DNA of 64,000 nt, taken from assembly GCF_025465255.1 (NCBI RefSeq), contig NZ_JAODNI010000026.1:1-64000 (forward strand). The letters run 5' to 3'. The DNA comes from Pseudonocardia sp. GTDB taxonomy: Bacteria > Actinomycetota > Actinomycetes > Mycobacteriales > Pseudonocardiaceae. Under the pieces are notes generated by a model. The model was given only the letters and a program-made list of their open reading frames with translations, did not search any database and had not been told where the DNA came from. This document shows positions 36,495 through 45,941 of the stretch, in pieces (position 1 is the first letter of the stretch; each line of letters opens with the position of its first letter). The position numbers and the translations under genes are program-made.

Positions 36495-36869
36495 GGGCTG
36501 CCCTTCCTCGCCGCGGATGCCGTCGCCGCCGGTACCGGCCGCGCCGAGGTCCGCGGGCCGGGGCTCCTCGCCCCGCAGCTCCTCGCCCCGCAGCCGGGAG
36601 CGCAGGGACTCGCGCTCGGCGGAACGTCGCCGACGCGCCTCCCCGAGCGCCAGGTCCAGCCGCGCGCGCAGGGACCGGAACACCACCAGGGACAGCGGCA
36701 GCGCGACGATCAGGCCCAGCAGGACCGACAGCAGCAGCGGGACCCCGGCGACCGACAGCAGCGCCGCGATGACGCCCACGAGGGCGATTCGCGCGAGCGC
36801 GTAGAGCGCCAGGGTGGACGCGAGGCCGGGTGCGGCGTGCGGGGTGCCGGAGTCGTCGGACGTGCTCAT
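36450..36869 (-). CDS. DUF4229-like small membrane protein
   Basis: This is a 139-residue protein with two transmembrane helices (residues about 14-58: LALYALARIALVGVIAALLS and LLLSVLLGLIVALPLSLVVF) and a charged Arg/Glu-rich cytoplasmic tail. This matches actinobacterial DUF4229 proteins found next to menA. Function is unknown. ATG at 36869 was selected; upstream in-frame sequence is Arg-rich and not hydrophobic. Its stop lies inside the menA coding sequence. Confidence 0.72.
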   Translation of the reverse strand: MSTSDDSGTPHAAPGLASTLALYALARIALVGVIAALLSVAGVPLLLSVLLGLIVALPLSLVVFRSLRARLDLALGEARRRRSAERESLRSRLRGEELRGEEPRPADLGAAGTGGDGIRGEEGQPSEQRAEREADAGRG

Positions 36870-37099
36870 GCGGTCGAGGGTACGACGCCCGCGCGTGTCG
36901 CGTCGCCGCAGGTGGGGACCCTCGTCGCGGCGCGGGAACTCCGGGCGGGCGGTGTTCGTTCTCGAGGCGCGGCGTTCCGCGGATCGGGCCCTTGCGTCCG
37001 TTTTGCCCTTTAAGAGCCCTTTACCTCCGCCCAACCGTTCGAGTACCCGGGGTCCCAGGTGTCACGATGGCCCGGTAATCGACGATGCGGAGGCTTTGG

Positions 37100-37321
37100 A
37101 TGTCTGCTCCGACCACGACCGGAAACGAGCGGCTCCTCACCCCAGGTGAGGTCGCCACCCTGTTCCGCGTCGATCCGAAGACCGTGACCCGCTGGGCCTC
37201 GGCCGGACGGATCGGATCGATCCGGACGCCCGGTGGCCACCGGCGCTTCCGGGAGTCCGAGGTGCGCGGCATGCTCGCGGACCTCACCAGTGAGGCGACG
37301 CTGCCGACGCGCCACCCCTGA
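37100..37321 (+). CDS. bldC: Developmental regulator BldC
   Basis: This is a 73-residue MerR-like winged-helix DNA-binding protein without an effector domain. The sequence LLTPGEVATLFRVDPKTVTR followed by WASAGRIGSIRTPGGHRRFRE is near-identical to Streptomyces BldC. It binds direct repeats cooperatively and controls timing of development and many metabolic genes. The ATG at 37100 has a GGAGG ribosome site at 37090-37094; an upstream in-frame ATG at 37085 lacks one. A terminator hairpin follows at once. Confidence 0.95.
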   Translation: MSAPTTTGNERLLTPGEVATLFRVDPKTVTRWASAGRIGSIRTPGGHRRFRESEVRGMLADLTSEATLPTRHP

Positions 37322-37323
37322 AC

Positions 37324-37374
37324 GACGACGCGAGCCGGGGCCCGGTCATGGCGACCGGGTCCCGGCTCGTCGTC
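37324..37374. terminator. Long hairpin after bldC
   Basis: The region begins GACGACGCGAGCCGGGGCCC and ends with the near-complement GTCCCGGCTCGTCGTC around a short centre, forming a stem of about 22 pairs with a bulge. It starts 2 bases after the bldC stop. Confidence 0.75.
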
Positions 37375-37502
37375 TCGTCCGGGGCTCCGCCGAGGGGCAC
37401 CGCGGCCCGGCCGACCCCTGGTATCGGGCGTCACCCGATGACGGTCGCTTTACCCGGGCATTGCCCTTCCTCCGCTACGCTCGACTGCGGAGGTGGTGGT
37501 TG

Positions 37503-37718
37503 ATGCTGTTCCTGATCGCATTCGCCGGCGCCGCGATCATCGCCCTGCTGCTGTGGCGGGCGATGCAGACCGATCGCGCCGAGGTACCGGGCGGTACCGC
37601 CCAGCAGTCCGCCCCGGCGGCGCGTCGACCGCGCGCCACCGGCCCGGACGACGATCCCGATTTCCTGCGGCACCTGGACGAGTCCATCAAGCGTCCCGAG
37701 GACCCGCCCTCGCCCTGA
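37503..37718 (+). CDS. Small single-pass membrane protein
   Basis: This is a 71-residue protein with one N-terminal helix (residues 1-20, MLFLIAFAGAAIIALLLWRA) and a hydrophilic tail ending DFLRHLDESIKRPEDPPSP. The tail faces outside or inside by uncertain topology. A GGAGG ribosome site lies 8 nt before the ATG. I know of no function. It is flanked by terminator-like hairpins, so it is probably transcribed alone. Confidence 0.6.
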   Translation: MLFLIAFAGAAIIALLLWRAMQTDRAEVPGGTAQQSAPAARRPRATGPDDDPDFLRHLDESIKRPEDPPSP

Positions 37719-37727
37719 GCAGATCCC

Positions 37728-37755
37728 TCCCGGGGTCGCGTCCGCGACCCCGGGA
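37728..37755. terminator. Bidirectional hairpin between the small membrane gene and the ParA-like gene
   Basis: TCCCGGGGTCGCG (37728-37740) and its exact complement (37743-37755) form a 13-bp stem with a 2-base loop between two convergent genes. Confidence 0.7.
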
Positions 37756-37805
37756 CCAGGTCGCTCCCCCACCGCGATCCCGCCTGCGGGGTCACGCCCC
37801 TCACC

Positions 37806-39716
37806 TCAGGAGGGGAAGCCGTCCGCCACGGACGCCGCGAGCTCCAGCAACGCGATCTGCGTCGCCTGGTCCAGCCGCTCCAGGTCCACCTCCGCGCCCT
37901 CCTCGAGATGTGCGTCGAACGGGATCTGCACCACCGCCCGGCAACGGCCCGAGAAGTGCTCCGCCACCCGCTGCAGATCCACCCCGCCCGCGCTCCGGTG
38001 CACGCAGTTGATCACCGCGACGGCGTTGCGGACGAGGTCCTGATGGCCGTGCGCGTCCAGCCAGTCCATCGTCGCCGACGCGCTGCGAGCGCCGTCGATC
38101 GAGCCCGACGAGACGATGATCAGCTGGTCCGCGACGCCGAGCACGCCGTACATCGCGGAGTGCATCAGTCCGGTGCCGCAGTCCGTCAGGACGATGTTGT
38201 AGAAGTGCTCGAGCAGGGTGACCGTACGGCGGTAGTCCCGCTCGCTGTAGGCCTCGGACACGGCCGGGTCCTGCTCGCTGGCCAGCACCTCGAGCCGGGA
38301 CGCGCCCTGTGAGGTGTAGGCCCGGACGTCGGTGTAGCGGCGGACCCGCTGGGCGTCGCGGAGCAGGTGCCGGACCGTCGCGCTGGTCTCCAGCGGGATC
38401 TTCTGGCTGAGCGTGCCGCGGTCCGGGTTGGCGTCGACCGCCACCACCCGGTCCCCGCGCAGCGACGCGAAGGTGGCGCCGAGGGTCGCGGTGATCGTGG
38501 TCTTGCCGACCCCGCCCTTGAGGCTCAGGGTGGCGATCTTGTGGCAGCCCAGCAGCGGCTGGTTGACCCGCGCCGTGAGCTCGCGCTTGCGGACGTCCGC
38601 GGGGCTCTCGCCGGGGTTGAGCATCCGGCCGGTGAGCAGGTACAGGAGCTTGCGCCAGCCGGACTGCGGCGGCCGCTTCGACGGCCGCAGCAACCGCGCC
38701 GAGGAGAGGGCCGCATCGTCGGTCAGGGCCGCTTCCGCCGTGCGGGCGCGGTGCGCCTCCTGCGCGGCGACGGCCCCGGGGTCCGTCCAGCGCCCGACGC
38801 CCCGCGTCGCCCGGCTCTGCTCGCCCGGCTCGGCGGGCCGGGCACCGACGTGCGTCCCGTCGGCCGGACGGGCGGCCGGATCGCGGGCCGGGGCCGGCGA
38901 CGGCGCGGCGTGGGCGCCGGTGTCGACGGACGCCTCGGCGGTCTGCGCGGGCAGGTCGAGTCGGGCAGGGATCCCGGGCCAGGCGGACGAGGGCGTCTCG
39001 GGCTGCTCGGCCGGCTCCTCGCGGTACGCCGGCTCCGCACGAGGCGGCTCCGGACGGCGCTGCGGCCGGGGCCGCCACTCCTGCGTCGCCGCTGCCTCGG
39101 CTGCGGGGGCATGGGGGGGCGGCGCCTGCGGGGCCGGGGAGTGGGCGGCGGGAACGTGCGAGTAGCCGACGCCGCTGTGCCGGCCCGAGCTCGTCGCCAC
39201 CTGCGGGCCGGTGTGCTCGTCCGTTGCGGGCCGGTGCTGCCCCTGCTGCTCGGTCCCCTCAGGCGGCGTCCGGGTGTCGTCCGGGGCCGGGACGTCGGCC
39301 AGGTCGTCCTCGAGGTCCTCGTCGAGCAGCGCCGCACCCCAGTCCCCGGTGTCCGGGACCACCCCCCAGGCCTCGGAGTCCCGGCGGAAGCCGAGCTCCG
39401 GGCGTCGAGCCGGGTCGACCGGCGGGGGAACCTGGGCGTGGCTCCCGTTCGTCCGTTCCTGCTCGGTGACCTGCGACGCCGCGTGGCCGCTCACCGGGGG
39501 GTGCTCGGCGGCCGGGCCGTCCTCCGCAGGAGCGGCCGCGGGGGCATCGTCCTCGACGGGCCGGGTCTCGATGTCCGGCCGCGCCCGGGGCGACGGTGTC
39601 AGCGGTGTCGTCCGGCGCGACCGACCCGACGGCGGCCGGCCCGCCGCGGCCCAGCGTTCCCGGACGTACCGGCCCACCGAGCCGTCAGGCAGCTGGTCCG
39701 GCTCTCGCTCGCTCAC
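37806..39716 (-). CDS. EspI-like ParA/MinD-family ATPase with long disordered N-terminus
   Basis: This is a 636-residue protein. Residues 1-350 are Pro/Ala/Glu/Arg-rich and lack predicted structure. The C-terminal part is a deviant Walker ATPase of the MinD/ParA class: LSLKGGVGKTTITATLG near residue 400, VAVDANPDRGTLSQK, and VLTDCGTGLMHS for the Walker B region. This layout matches EspI and related proteins of actinobacterial type VII loci, but no ESX gene is present nearby. The GTG at 39716 was chosen because conservation-like sequence (SVGRYVRERWAAAG) starts there. The target process is unknown. Confidence 0.75.
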   Translation of the reverse strand: MSEREPDQLPDGSVGRYVRERWAAAGRPPSGRSRRTTPLTPSPRARPDIETRPVEDDAPAAAPAEDGPAAEHPPVSGHAASQVTEQERTNGSHAQVPPPVDPARRPELGFRRDSEAWGVVPDTGDWGAALLDEDLEDDLADVPAPDDTRTPPEGTEQQGQHRPATDEHTGPQVATSSGRHSGVGYSHVPAAHSPAPQAPPPHAPAAEAAATQEWRPRPQRRPEPPRAEPAYREEPAEQPETPSSAWPGIPARLDLPAQTAEASVDTGAHAAPSPAPARDPAARPADGTHVGARPAEPGEQSRATRGVGRWTDPGAVAAQEAHRARTAEAALTDDAALSSARLLRPSKRPPQSGWRKLLYLLTGRMLNPGESPADVRKRELTARVNQPLLGCHKIATLSLKGGVGKTTITATLGATFASLRGDRVVAVDANPDRGTLSQKIPLETSATVRHLLRDAQRVRRYTDVRAYTSQGASRLEVLASEQDPAVSEAYSERDYRRTVTLLEHFYNIVLTDCGTGLMHSAMYGVLGVADQLIIVSSGSIDGARSASATMDWLDAHGHQDLVRNAVAVINCVHRSAGGVDLQRVAEHFSGRCRAVVQIPFDAHLEEGAEVDLERLDQATQIALLELAASVADGFPS

Positions 39717-39808
39717 GGTTGCCGACCGTAGTCGTGGAAACGGTCTTGTGCGAGAAGACGGGATCCGAACCACTCACGGGGGGCGCCCGCCCGATGCGAC
39801 GGCGGCGC

Positions 39809-40771
39809 TCAGAGCCCCGCGTACGAGTGCAGCCCGGCCACGACCATGTTGATGAAGAACAGGTTGAACATGACGGTGGCGAAGCCCAGGACGTTGATCC
39901 ACGCGGCGCCGGTGGTGCGCCAGCCGGCGGTCGCCCGGGCGTGCAGGTACGCGGCGTAGACGACCCACGCGATGAAGGCGACCGTCTCCTTCGGGTCCCA
40001 GCCCCAGAACCGGCCCCAGGCCGCCTCGGCCCAGATCGCGCCCGCGATCACCGCGAACGTGTACAGCGGGAACGCGACGGCCGAGATGCGGTAGGCGAGC
40101 CGGTCCAGCGCCTCGACCGAGGGCAGCTTCGCGGTGAACCCGGAAAGCTTCCCCGACCGTCGCAGCAGGTAGGCGATGCTCGCGAAGCCCGCCACCAGGA
40201 ACAGGCCGGACGCGATCGTGACCGTGGTGACGTGGATGATCAGCCAGTAGGACTGCAGCGCCGGGACGACCGGGGCCGCCTGCGCATAGAGCACCGTCCC
40301 GGCCAGGTACAGCAGGATCAGCACGGGCGGCAGCACGAACGCGCCGACCCGGCGGATCGACGGGGTGCGACGCAGCACCACGAGCCACGTGACGACGGCG
40401 GCCAGCCCGATCGCCGACGCGAACTCGTACATGTTGCCCAGCGGCCAGCGCCCGACCGCCAGCCCGCGCAGCACGATCGCGCCGACGTGCAGGAGCACGC
40501 CCAGCACGGTCAGCGACACGGCCATGCCGCCGAAGCGGTCCGACCGGGTCCGCCCGCCCGCGGGAACGGCCCGCTCGCCGTCCGGCGGCGTCGCGGTGAG
40601 GGTCCCGCCCACCTCACCCTCGGCGGAGGCGCCCGCGAGCGCCGGGACCGGCGCGGTCGTGCGGGCCAGCACGTACTCGACGGCGTGCATCAGCATCGCG
40701 ATGGTGTAGACCGCGACCGCGGCCTTGAACACCAGGTCGCTGTACGCGGACAGCATCGGGTCGACGGGCAT
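39809..40771 (-). CDS. ccsB: Cytochrome c biogenesis protein CcsB (CcsA family)
   Basis: This is a 320-residue polytopic protein of the system II heme lyase. The tryptophan-rich heme-handling motif WGRFWGWDPKETVAFIAW is at about residue 260. Conserved histidines are in LLHVGA and LIIHVTTV. About eight helices are present. It pairs with ResB (4 bp upstream) to export heme and attach it to apocytochromes outside the membrane. Confidence 0.94.
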   Translation of the reverse strand: MPVDPMLSAYSDLVFKAAVAVYTIAMLMHAVEYVLARTTAPVPALAGASAEGEVGGTLTATPPDGERAVPAGGRTRSDRFGGMAVSLTVLGVLLHVGAIVLRGLAVGRWPLGNMYEFASAIGLAAVVTWLVVLRRTPSIRRVGAFVLPPVLILLYLAGTVLYAQAAPVVPALQSYWLIIHVTTVTIASGLFLVAGFASIAYLLRRSGKLSGFTAKLPSVEALDRLAYRISAVAFPLYTFAVIAGAIWAEAAWGRFWGWDPKETVAFIAWVVYAAYLHARATAGWRTTGAAWINVLGFATVMFNLFFINMVVAGLHSYAGL

Positions 40772-40775
40772 TGCC

Positions 40776-42434
40776 TCAACCGTCCTTCTTGTCGTCTGAC
40801 TTCGGGTCCAGCAGGTCCGCCCGGAGGCGGTCGAACTCCTCGCCGTACCCGGCCTGGTCCGTGCGGGCCAGCCCGCCCAGCTCGACCAGCGTGCGCCCCT
40901 CCCCGGCCGGGGTCAGCCGCACCCAGAACCGCCGCCGTTTGATCGACAGCGACAGGCCCAGCCCGATCAGGATCAGGATCGCGAAGACCAGCACGGAGAA
41001 CTGGCCCGGATCGTGGCTGACCTGCAGGGCGACCCACGGGGTCACGTCGTCGAAGCGGACCACGGTGCCGTCGTCCAGGGTCGTGGACTCGCCCGGGACC
41101 AGGTTGGCCCGGGCGACGCGGACGAGCTGCCCGGAGTCGACCTTCGACTGGTCCACGGCGAAGATCGACTGGCCGCGGCCGTCGTCCAGGCCGAGGTCCC
41201 CGCGCAGGACGTCGATCGCGACCTCGGGGTTGCGCATCTCCGGGTAGGTGGACGTGACGACCTTCCCGCCGGAGCTCGTCGGCGCGAAGAGGCCGGTGAT
41301 CGCCAGCGAGCTCTTCTGCCGCTGCGCGTCGTCCGCCACGCCGGGGCGCTCGAACTTCGTGGCGCCCTGCGAGAGCAGCGTGGTCTGGTCCACCGGCTGC
41401 CACTGGATCTCGCCGGTGCGCTGCTCGCCGTTGGGCCAGGTGACCGTGAACCGGGGCGCGTAGCCGTGGCCGGTGAGGTAGACGCGGGCGCCGTCCAGGC
41501 GCAGCGGGTGGTTGACCGCGAGCTCGTAGGGGCTCCAGATGCCGGCGTCCCCGGACTCGACCTGCGTGCTGTCCTGGTAGCCGATGTCCGCGCGGTAGGT
41601 GTCCGGCTGGCCGTTGGGCAGGTAGTCCGCGGTGAAGTCGTCGATCTGCACGCAGAACGGCTGCAGGTCCGTGCCGTCGACGCGCAGGCCGGGCCGGAAC
41701 GAGTCGTAGCCCAGGATCGAGGTGTTGCAGAACTGGTTCCCGTTCGCCAGCACGATGACCTGGCCCTCGTAGCCGAAGAGCTTGCCGACGGCGATGCCCA
41801 CGAGCAGCCCGACCAGGCTGATGTGGAAGACCAGGTTGCCGGTCTCGCGGAGGTAGCCCTTCTCCGACGAGACGGTGCGGACGCCTTCGGAGTCCGTGGC
41901 CTCCGCGCTGCGCCAGCCGAACCGGGACCCGACGCCGAGCCGGGAGCGCACCCGGGCCGCGACGGCGTCCGGCTCCTCGTCCAGCGTGGCCGACGCATGG
42001 TGCGGCAGCCGGGCGAGGTTGCGCGGCGTGGCGACGGGGGTGGCCCGCGCGGCGCGCACGCCCTCGAGCGAGCGCGGCAGCAGGCACCCGCACAGCGAGA
42101 TCATCAGCAGCAGGTAGATGGCGGCGAACCACGGCGTCGCGAAGACGTCGAACGCGCCCACCCGGTCCAGCCGGGGAGCCAACGACGGATAGTCCGCGAA
42201 GTACTGGTCGACGAGCTGGGCGTTCAGCGAGCGCTGCGGGAGCAGCGCGCCGGGCAGCGACGCCAGGGCCAGCAGGAACAGCAGCACCAGGGCGGTGCGC
42301 ATGCTCGTCAGGCCGCGCCAGGTGTTGCGCAGGAACGCGAGCGGCCGGCGGGCCGGGGACGGCCCGCTCGCGGGGGGCTCGGCTCCTGGAGCGGTCTCCG
42401 GCAGGGACGGGGGCGCCGTGGGCGGGGAGCTCAT
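40776..42434 (-). CDS. resB: Cytochrome c biogenesis protein ResB
   Basis: This is a 552-residue protein, the second half of the system II heme lyase. It has four main helices, with WRGLTSMRTALVLLFLLALA as the first and NLVFHISLVGLLVGIAVG containing a conserved His. A large extracytoplasmic domain separates them from the C-terminal helix (FSVLVFAILILIGLGLSL). The N-terminal 35 residues are Pro-rich. ATG at 42434 overlaps the ccdA stop by one base. Confidence 0.93.
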   Translation of the reverse strand: MSSPPTAPPSLPETAPGAEPPASGPSPARRPLAFLRNTWRGLTSMRTALVLLFLLALASLPGALLPQRSLNAQLVDQYFADYPSLAPRLDRVGAFDVFATPWFAAIYLLLMISLCGCLLPRSLEGVRAARATPVATPRNLARLPHHASATLDEEPDAVAARVRSRLGVGSRFGWRSAEATDSEGVRTVSSEKGYLRETGNLVFHISLVGLLVGIAVGKLFGYEGQVIVLANGNQFCNTSILGYDSFRPGLRVDGTDLQPFCVQIDDFTADYLPNGQPDTYRADIGYQDSTQVESGDAGIWSPYELAVNHPLRLDGARVYLTGHGYAPRFTVTWPNGEQRTGEIQWQPVDQTTLLSQGATKFERPGVADDAQRQKSSLAITGLFAPTSSGGKVVTSTYPEMRNPEVAIDVLRGDLGLDDGRGQSIFAVDQSKVDSGQLVRVARANLVPGESTTLDDGTVVRFDDVTPWVALQVSHDPGQFSVLVFAILILIGLGLSLSIKRRRFWVRLTPAGEGRTLVELGGLARTDQAGYGEEFDRLRADLLDPKSDDKKDG

Positions 42435-43210
42435 CAGATCGCCGGGGTGAAGCCGGCGACGGAGACCTGGAGCTGCACGAGCAGCGAGCTCCACAGGCCG
42501 GTGAGTAGCAGGATCCCGACGGCGACGAGCAGCATGCCCCCGGAGATCTGGATGGTGCGGGTGTGGCGGCGCAGCCAGCCCAGCGCCCGCACGGCACGCG
42601 AGGCGCCCAGCGCGATGACGACGAACGGCAGCCCGAGGCCCGCGCAGTAGGCCAGCGTGAGGACGACGCCGCGCAGCGATCCCCCGCCCGTGCCCGCCGC
42701 GACCGCGACGACGCCCGCGAGCGTCGGGCCGATGCAGGGCACCCAGCCGAGGCCGAACACCGCGCCGAGCAGCGGCGCACCCCAGAGGCCCGCCCGCGGC
42801 ACCCAGTGCACGCGCCGCTCGTTCTGCAGCACCGGCAGCAGGCCGACGAACGCCAGCCCCATCGCGATCATGACCACGCCGCCGACGCGCTGCAGCACGG
42901 CCTCGTTGCGCACCAGCACGTCCGACAGCCAGACGACGCCGACCAGGATCGCCCCGAACACCACGGTGAACCCGGCGACGAACAGCGCCGCGGCACCGGC
43001 GACGCGCCAGCGGCCCTCACGGCGCTTCCCGGCCTCGGCGGGGGTGGCCGGCGGGGAGTCCGCCCCGACCAGCCCGGCGAGGTACGCGAGATAGCCCGGA
43101 ACGAGCGGGACCACGCACGGCGATGCGAAGCTCACGGCTCCCGCGAGCACGGCGACGACCGCTGCCACCAGCAGCGGGCCCGAGATCGCGAGGGTGGTCG
43201 ACGCATCCAT
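42434..43210 (-). CDS. ccdA: Cytochrome c biogenesis protein CcdA
   Basis: This is a 258-residue DsbD-type membrane protein with six helices that carries reducing power from thioredoxin across the membrane to apocytochromes. The two redox cysteines are in FASPCVVPLVPGYL and GWVPCIGPTLAG. A GTG immediately upstream (43213) is an equal alternative start. It lies 76 bp after resA and is coupled to resB. Confidence 0.94.
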   Translation of the reverse strand: MDASTTLAISGPLLVAAVVAVLAGAVSFASPCVVPLVPGYLAYLAGLVGADSPPATPAEAGKRREGRWRVAGAAALFVAGFTVVFGAILVGVVWLSDVLVRNEAVLQRVGGVVMIAMGLAFVGLLPVLQNERRVHWVPRAGLWGAPLLGAVFGLGWVPCIGPTLAGVVAVAAGTGGGSLRGVVLTLAYCAGLGLPFVVIALGASRAVRALGWLRRHTRTIQISGGMLLVAVGILLLTGLWSSLLVQLQVSVAGFTPAI

Positions 43211-43286
43211 CACCGACCAGGGTATGTGCGGGCACCGACACCTCGCGCACCGGGTTCTACACGCTGTAGTGGATCGCGGTCCCGGG

Positions 43287-43889
43287 TCAGGCGGGCGGCG
43301 GTTCCTCGGCGGCCAGCCGCTGCACGACCGGGATCAGCTTCGCCACCTGGATCGCGCCGAGGTACACCGCCGCGACGCGGTGCCGCCGGTCCAGCACGAT
43401 CGTCGATGGGACGGCGTTGCGGGGGTAGCCGGAGAGCCCCACGAGACTGCGCCCGGACGGGTCGTAGATCGAGTCGTAGGTGATCCCGCGGTCCCGCACG
43501 AAGTCCGCGGCGGCGGACCGCGAGTCCTGGACGTCGATGCCGAGCATGCCGACCCCGGAGGCCCGGGTCTGCTGCAGCACGAACTCCAGGTCCGGCGCCT
43601 CGGTGCGGCACGGCCCGCACCACGACCCCCAGATGTTGACGACGACGACCTGGCCGGCGAAGTCGTCCAGGCCGACCTTCCGCCCGTCGTTCAGCAAGCT
43701 GTCCCCGGACAGGGTCGGCACCGTGCCGCGGGACGACGGCGGGTCGTACATGATCTCGGTCTTGCCGCCCGGCGCGACGAACGTGAAGGTCTGCTGCGAC
43801 TGCGCGACGGCGTCCTTGCTGGTCGAACAGCCGGTGAGCAGCAGCACGGCGCCGAGCAGCGCCGCGGCGAGGGCTTGCGGGCTTCTCAT
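43287..43889 (-). CDS. resA: Thioredoxin-fold lipoprotein, ResA-like
   Basis: This is a 200-residue extracytoplasmic thiol reductase that keeps the heme-binding cysteines of apocytochrome c reduced. A lipobox, LLTGCSTS, ends the signal sequence near residue 20. The active site is WGSWCGPCRTEAPDL (about residue 85). The cis-Pro region is NAVPSTIVLD. The ATG overlaps the preceding stop in an ATGA junction. It works with CcdA, encoded next. Confidence 0.92.
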   Translation of the reverse strand: MRSPQALAAALLGAVLLLTGCSTSKDAVAQSQQTFTFVAPGGKTEIMYDPPSSRGTVPTLSGDSLLNDGRKVGLDDFAGQVVVVNIWGSWCGPCRTEAPDLEFVLQQTRASGVGMLGIDVQDSRSAAADFVRDRGITYDSIYDPSGRSLVGLSGYPRNAVPSTIVLDRRHRVAAVYLGAIQVAKLIPVVQRLAAEEPPPA

Positions 43890-44575
43890 GCGCCGGTCCG
43901 GGCCGGGTCGCTCGCCCCCGCCGGCTCGCTGTAGCGCAGGCCGGTGAGGGTGGTGCCGGTGAACTCGCACGTCGTCAGCGACGCGAGGGCGCACTGACGC
44001 CTCCGGGGGTCGTGCCACAGCCGCTGGCCCAGCAGGTAGCGCCGCAGCGTCCAGACGGGCAGCTGGTGGGACACGCAGACGGCCTCGTGGCCCTCGGCCA
44101 GCGCCCGGGCCCGCTGCAGGACGCCGAGCATCCGGTGCGCGATCGCCAGGTACGGCTCGCCCCAGGACGGCGTGAAGGGGTCCCGCAGCAACGGCCAGTT
44201 CGCCGGGCGCCGCAGCGCACCGTCGCCGACGCCGAAGCGGCTGCCCTCGAACTCGTTGCCGGCCTCGATCAGGCCCTCGTCGGTGACGATCTCCAGGCCG
44301 TGCTTCACGGCGATCGGCGTCGCGGTCTCCTGCGCGCGCTGCAGGGGCGACGCGAGGACGGCCGTGACGTCGGAGTCCGCGAGCGCGCTCGCGACCAGCC
44401 CGGCCTGCTCCTGGCCCCGCTCCGAGAGCCGGAAGCCCGATCGGCGGCCGTAGAGGATGCCCTCGGGGTTGTGCACCTCGCCGTGCCGTAGCAGGTGGAC
44501 GACGGTCCGCGGACCGGTGGGCTCGGGGGTGCTCAGCTGACCCGGCCCGGTCCTCGCACCGACCACCCGGCTCAC
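43886..44575 (-). CDS. Histidine phosphatase (phosphoglycerate-mutase-like) family protein
   Basis: This is a 229-residue member of the histidine phosphatase superfamily. The catalytic RHG is in [15 protein letters not shown] at residue 25, with a second His in [26 protein letters not shown] is the usual middle block. Substrate is unknown. The same gene is in the same place (after hemL) in M. tuberculosis as I recall, so it may serve heme or cofactor metabolism. GTG start overlapping hemL by 4 bp. Confidence 0.85.
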   Translation of the reverse strand: MSRVVGARTGPGQLSTPEPTGPRTVVHLLRHGEVHNPEGILYGRRSGFRLSERGQEQAGLVASALADSDVTAVLASPLQRAQETATPIAVKHGLEIVTDEGLIEAGNEFEGSRFGVGDGALRRPANWPLLRDPFTPSWGEPYLAIAHRMLGVLQRARALAEGHEAVCVSHQLPVWTLRRYLLGQRLWHDPRRRQCALASLTTCEFTGTTLTGLRYSEPAGASDPARTGA

Positions 44576-45882
44576 GGGGCCACCGCCGAGGCGGCCGCGC
44601 GGGCGGCGCCCGGCAGCGCCTTCTCGATCACGGCGAACGCGTCGTCGTCCAGCGCCGCGGAGACGAACCAGGCCTCGAACGCGCTCGGCGGGCCGTAGAC
44701 GCCCGCCTCGAGCAGGGCGTGGAAGAACGGCGGGAAACGCCAGGTCTGGGCGGCGCGGGCGCCGTCGTAGTCGTGCACCTCGTCCTCGGTGAAGAAGATC
44801 GAGAACATGTTCCCGGCCGTCTGCACGCGGTGCGGCACCCCGGCCGCGCTCAGCGCGTCACCGAAGAGACCGACGAGCCGGGCGGCGTTCGCGTCGAGCT
44901 TCGCGTAGACGTCCGCGTCCGCGGCGCGCAGGGTGGCGAGCCCGGCGGCGACGGCGACGGGGTTCCCCGAGAGCGTCCCGGCCTGGTAGACCGGCCCCAC
45001 CGGCGCGAGGTAGGACATCAGCTCGGCGGAGCCGCCGAAGGCGGCGGCGGGCAGCCCGCCGGACATGACCTTGCCGAACGTGTAGAGGTCCCCGGCGACG
45101 CCGTCGAGGCCGTACCAGCCGGCGGGCGAGACCCGGAACCCGGTCATGACCTCGTCCATCACCAGCAGGGCACCGTGCTCACGGGTGATCTCGCGCAGGC
45201 CCGCGTTGAAGCCCGGGAGCGGCGCGACGGCGCCCATGTTCCCGGCGGCGGCCTCGGTGATCACGCAGGCGATCTCGCTGCCGCGCTCGGCGAAGACGGC
45301 ACGCACCGCGGCCAGGTCGTTGTAGGGGACGACGACGGTGTCCGCGGCCTGCGCGCCCGTCACACCGGGGCTGGTGGGCAGGCCCAGCGTCGCGAGGCCG
45401 GAGCCGGCCTGGACGAGCAGCGCGTCGACGTGACCGTGGTAGCAGCCGGCGAACTTGACGACCACCTTCCGCCCGGTGATGCCCCGGGCCAGCCGGATCG
45501 CGCTCATCGTGGCCTCGGTGCCGGAGTTGACCAGCCGCACCTGCTCCACCGGCGCGACCCGGCGGATGATCTCCTCCGCGAGGTCCAGCTCGGCGGCCGT
45601 CGGCGCGCCGAAGGACAGCCCGCTCGCCGCGGCCGTCTGCACCGCCTCGACGACGGCCGGGTGCGCGTGGCCCAGGATCATCGGGCCCCACGACGAGATG
45701 AGGTCGACGTAGCGGATCCCGTCGGCGTCGGTGAGCCAGGGGCCCTTCGCGGAGACTATGAAGCGCGGGGTGCCGCCGACCGAGCTGAAGGCCCGGACCG
45801 GCGAGTTGACCCCGCCCGGGATGAGCTCGGTCGCGCGCGCGAACAGCTGAGCGGACTTCTCTGGCGTGATCGGGGCACTCAC
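44572..45882 (-). CDS. hemL: Glutamate-1-semialdehyde 2,1-aminomutase
   Basis: This is a 436-residue PLP enzyme making 5-aminolevulinate, the second step of the C5 heme pathway started by Hem[17 protein letters not shown] sequence ([12 protein letters not shown]) is near the N-terminus, [13 protein letters not shown] is mid-protein, and the PLP Lys is in [22 protein letters not shown] at 45882 gives the usual length. It is the first gene of a six-gene operon continuing into cytochrome c assembly. Confidence 0.96.
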   Translation of the reverse strand: MSAPITPEKSAQLFARATELIPGGVNSPVRAFSSVGGTPRFIVSAKGPWLTDADGIRYVDLISSWGPMILGHAHPAVVEAVQTAAASGLSFGAPTAAELDLAEEIIRRVAPVEQVRLVNSGTEATMSAIRLARGITGRKVVVKFAGCYHGHVDALLVQAGSGLATLGLPTSPGVTGAQAADTVVVPYNDLAAVRAVFAERGSEIACVITEAAAGNMGAVAPLPGFNAGLREITREHGALLVMDEVMTGFRVSPAGWYGLDGVAGDLYTFGKVMSGGLPAAAFGGSAELMSYLAPVGPVYQAGTLSGNPVAVAAGLATLRAADADVYAKLDANAARLVGLFGDALSAAGVPHRVQTAGNMFSIFFTEDEVHDYDGARAAQTWRFPPFFHALLEAGVYGPPSAFEAWFVSAALDDDAFAVIEKALPGAARAAASAVAP

Positions 45883-45941
45883 ACCCGCCAGTCTTACAGC
45901 CGCGGCGGGTTCCGGCCCGTGCGGTCCCCGTGACGCGTGCG

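Noticed and set aside
37806..45882. A type VII secretion locus around the EspI-like ATPase
   Set aside because: No EccC-type FtsK ATPase, WXG100 protein, mycosin or EccB/D/E gene is present in the window.
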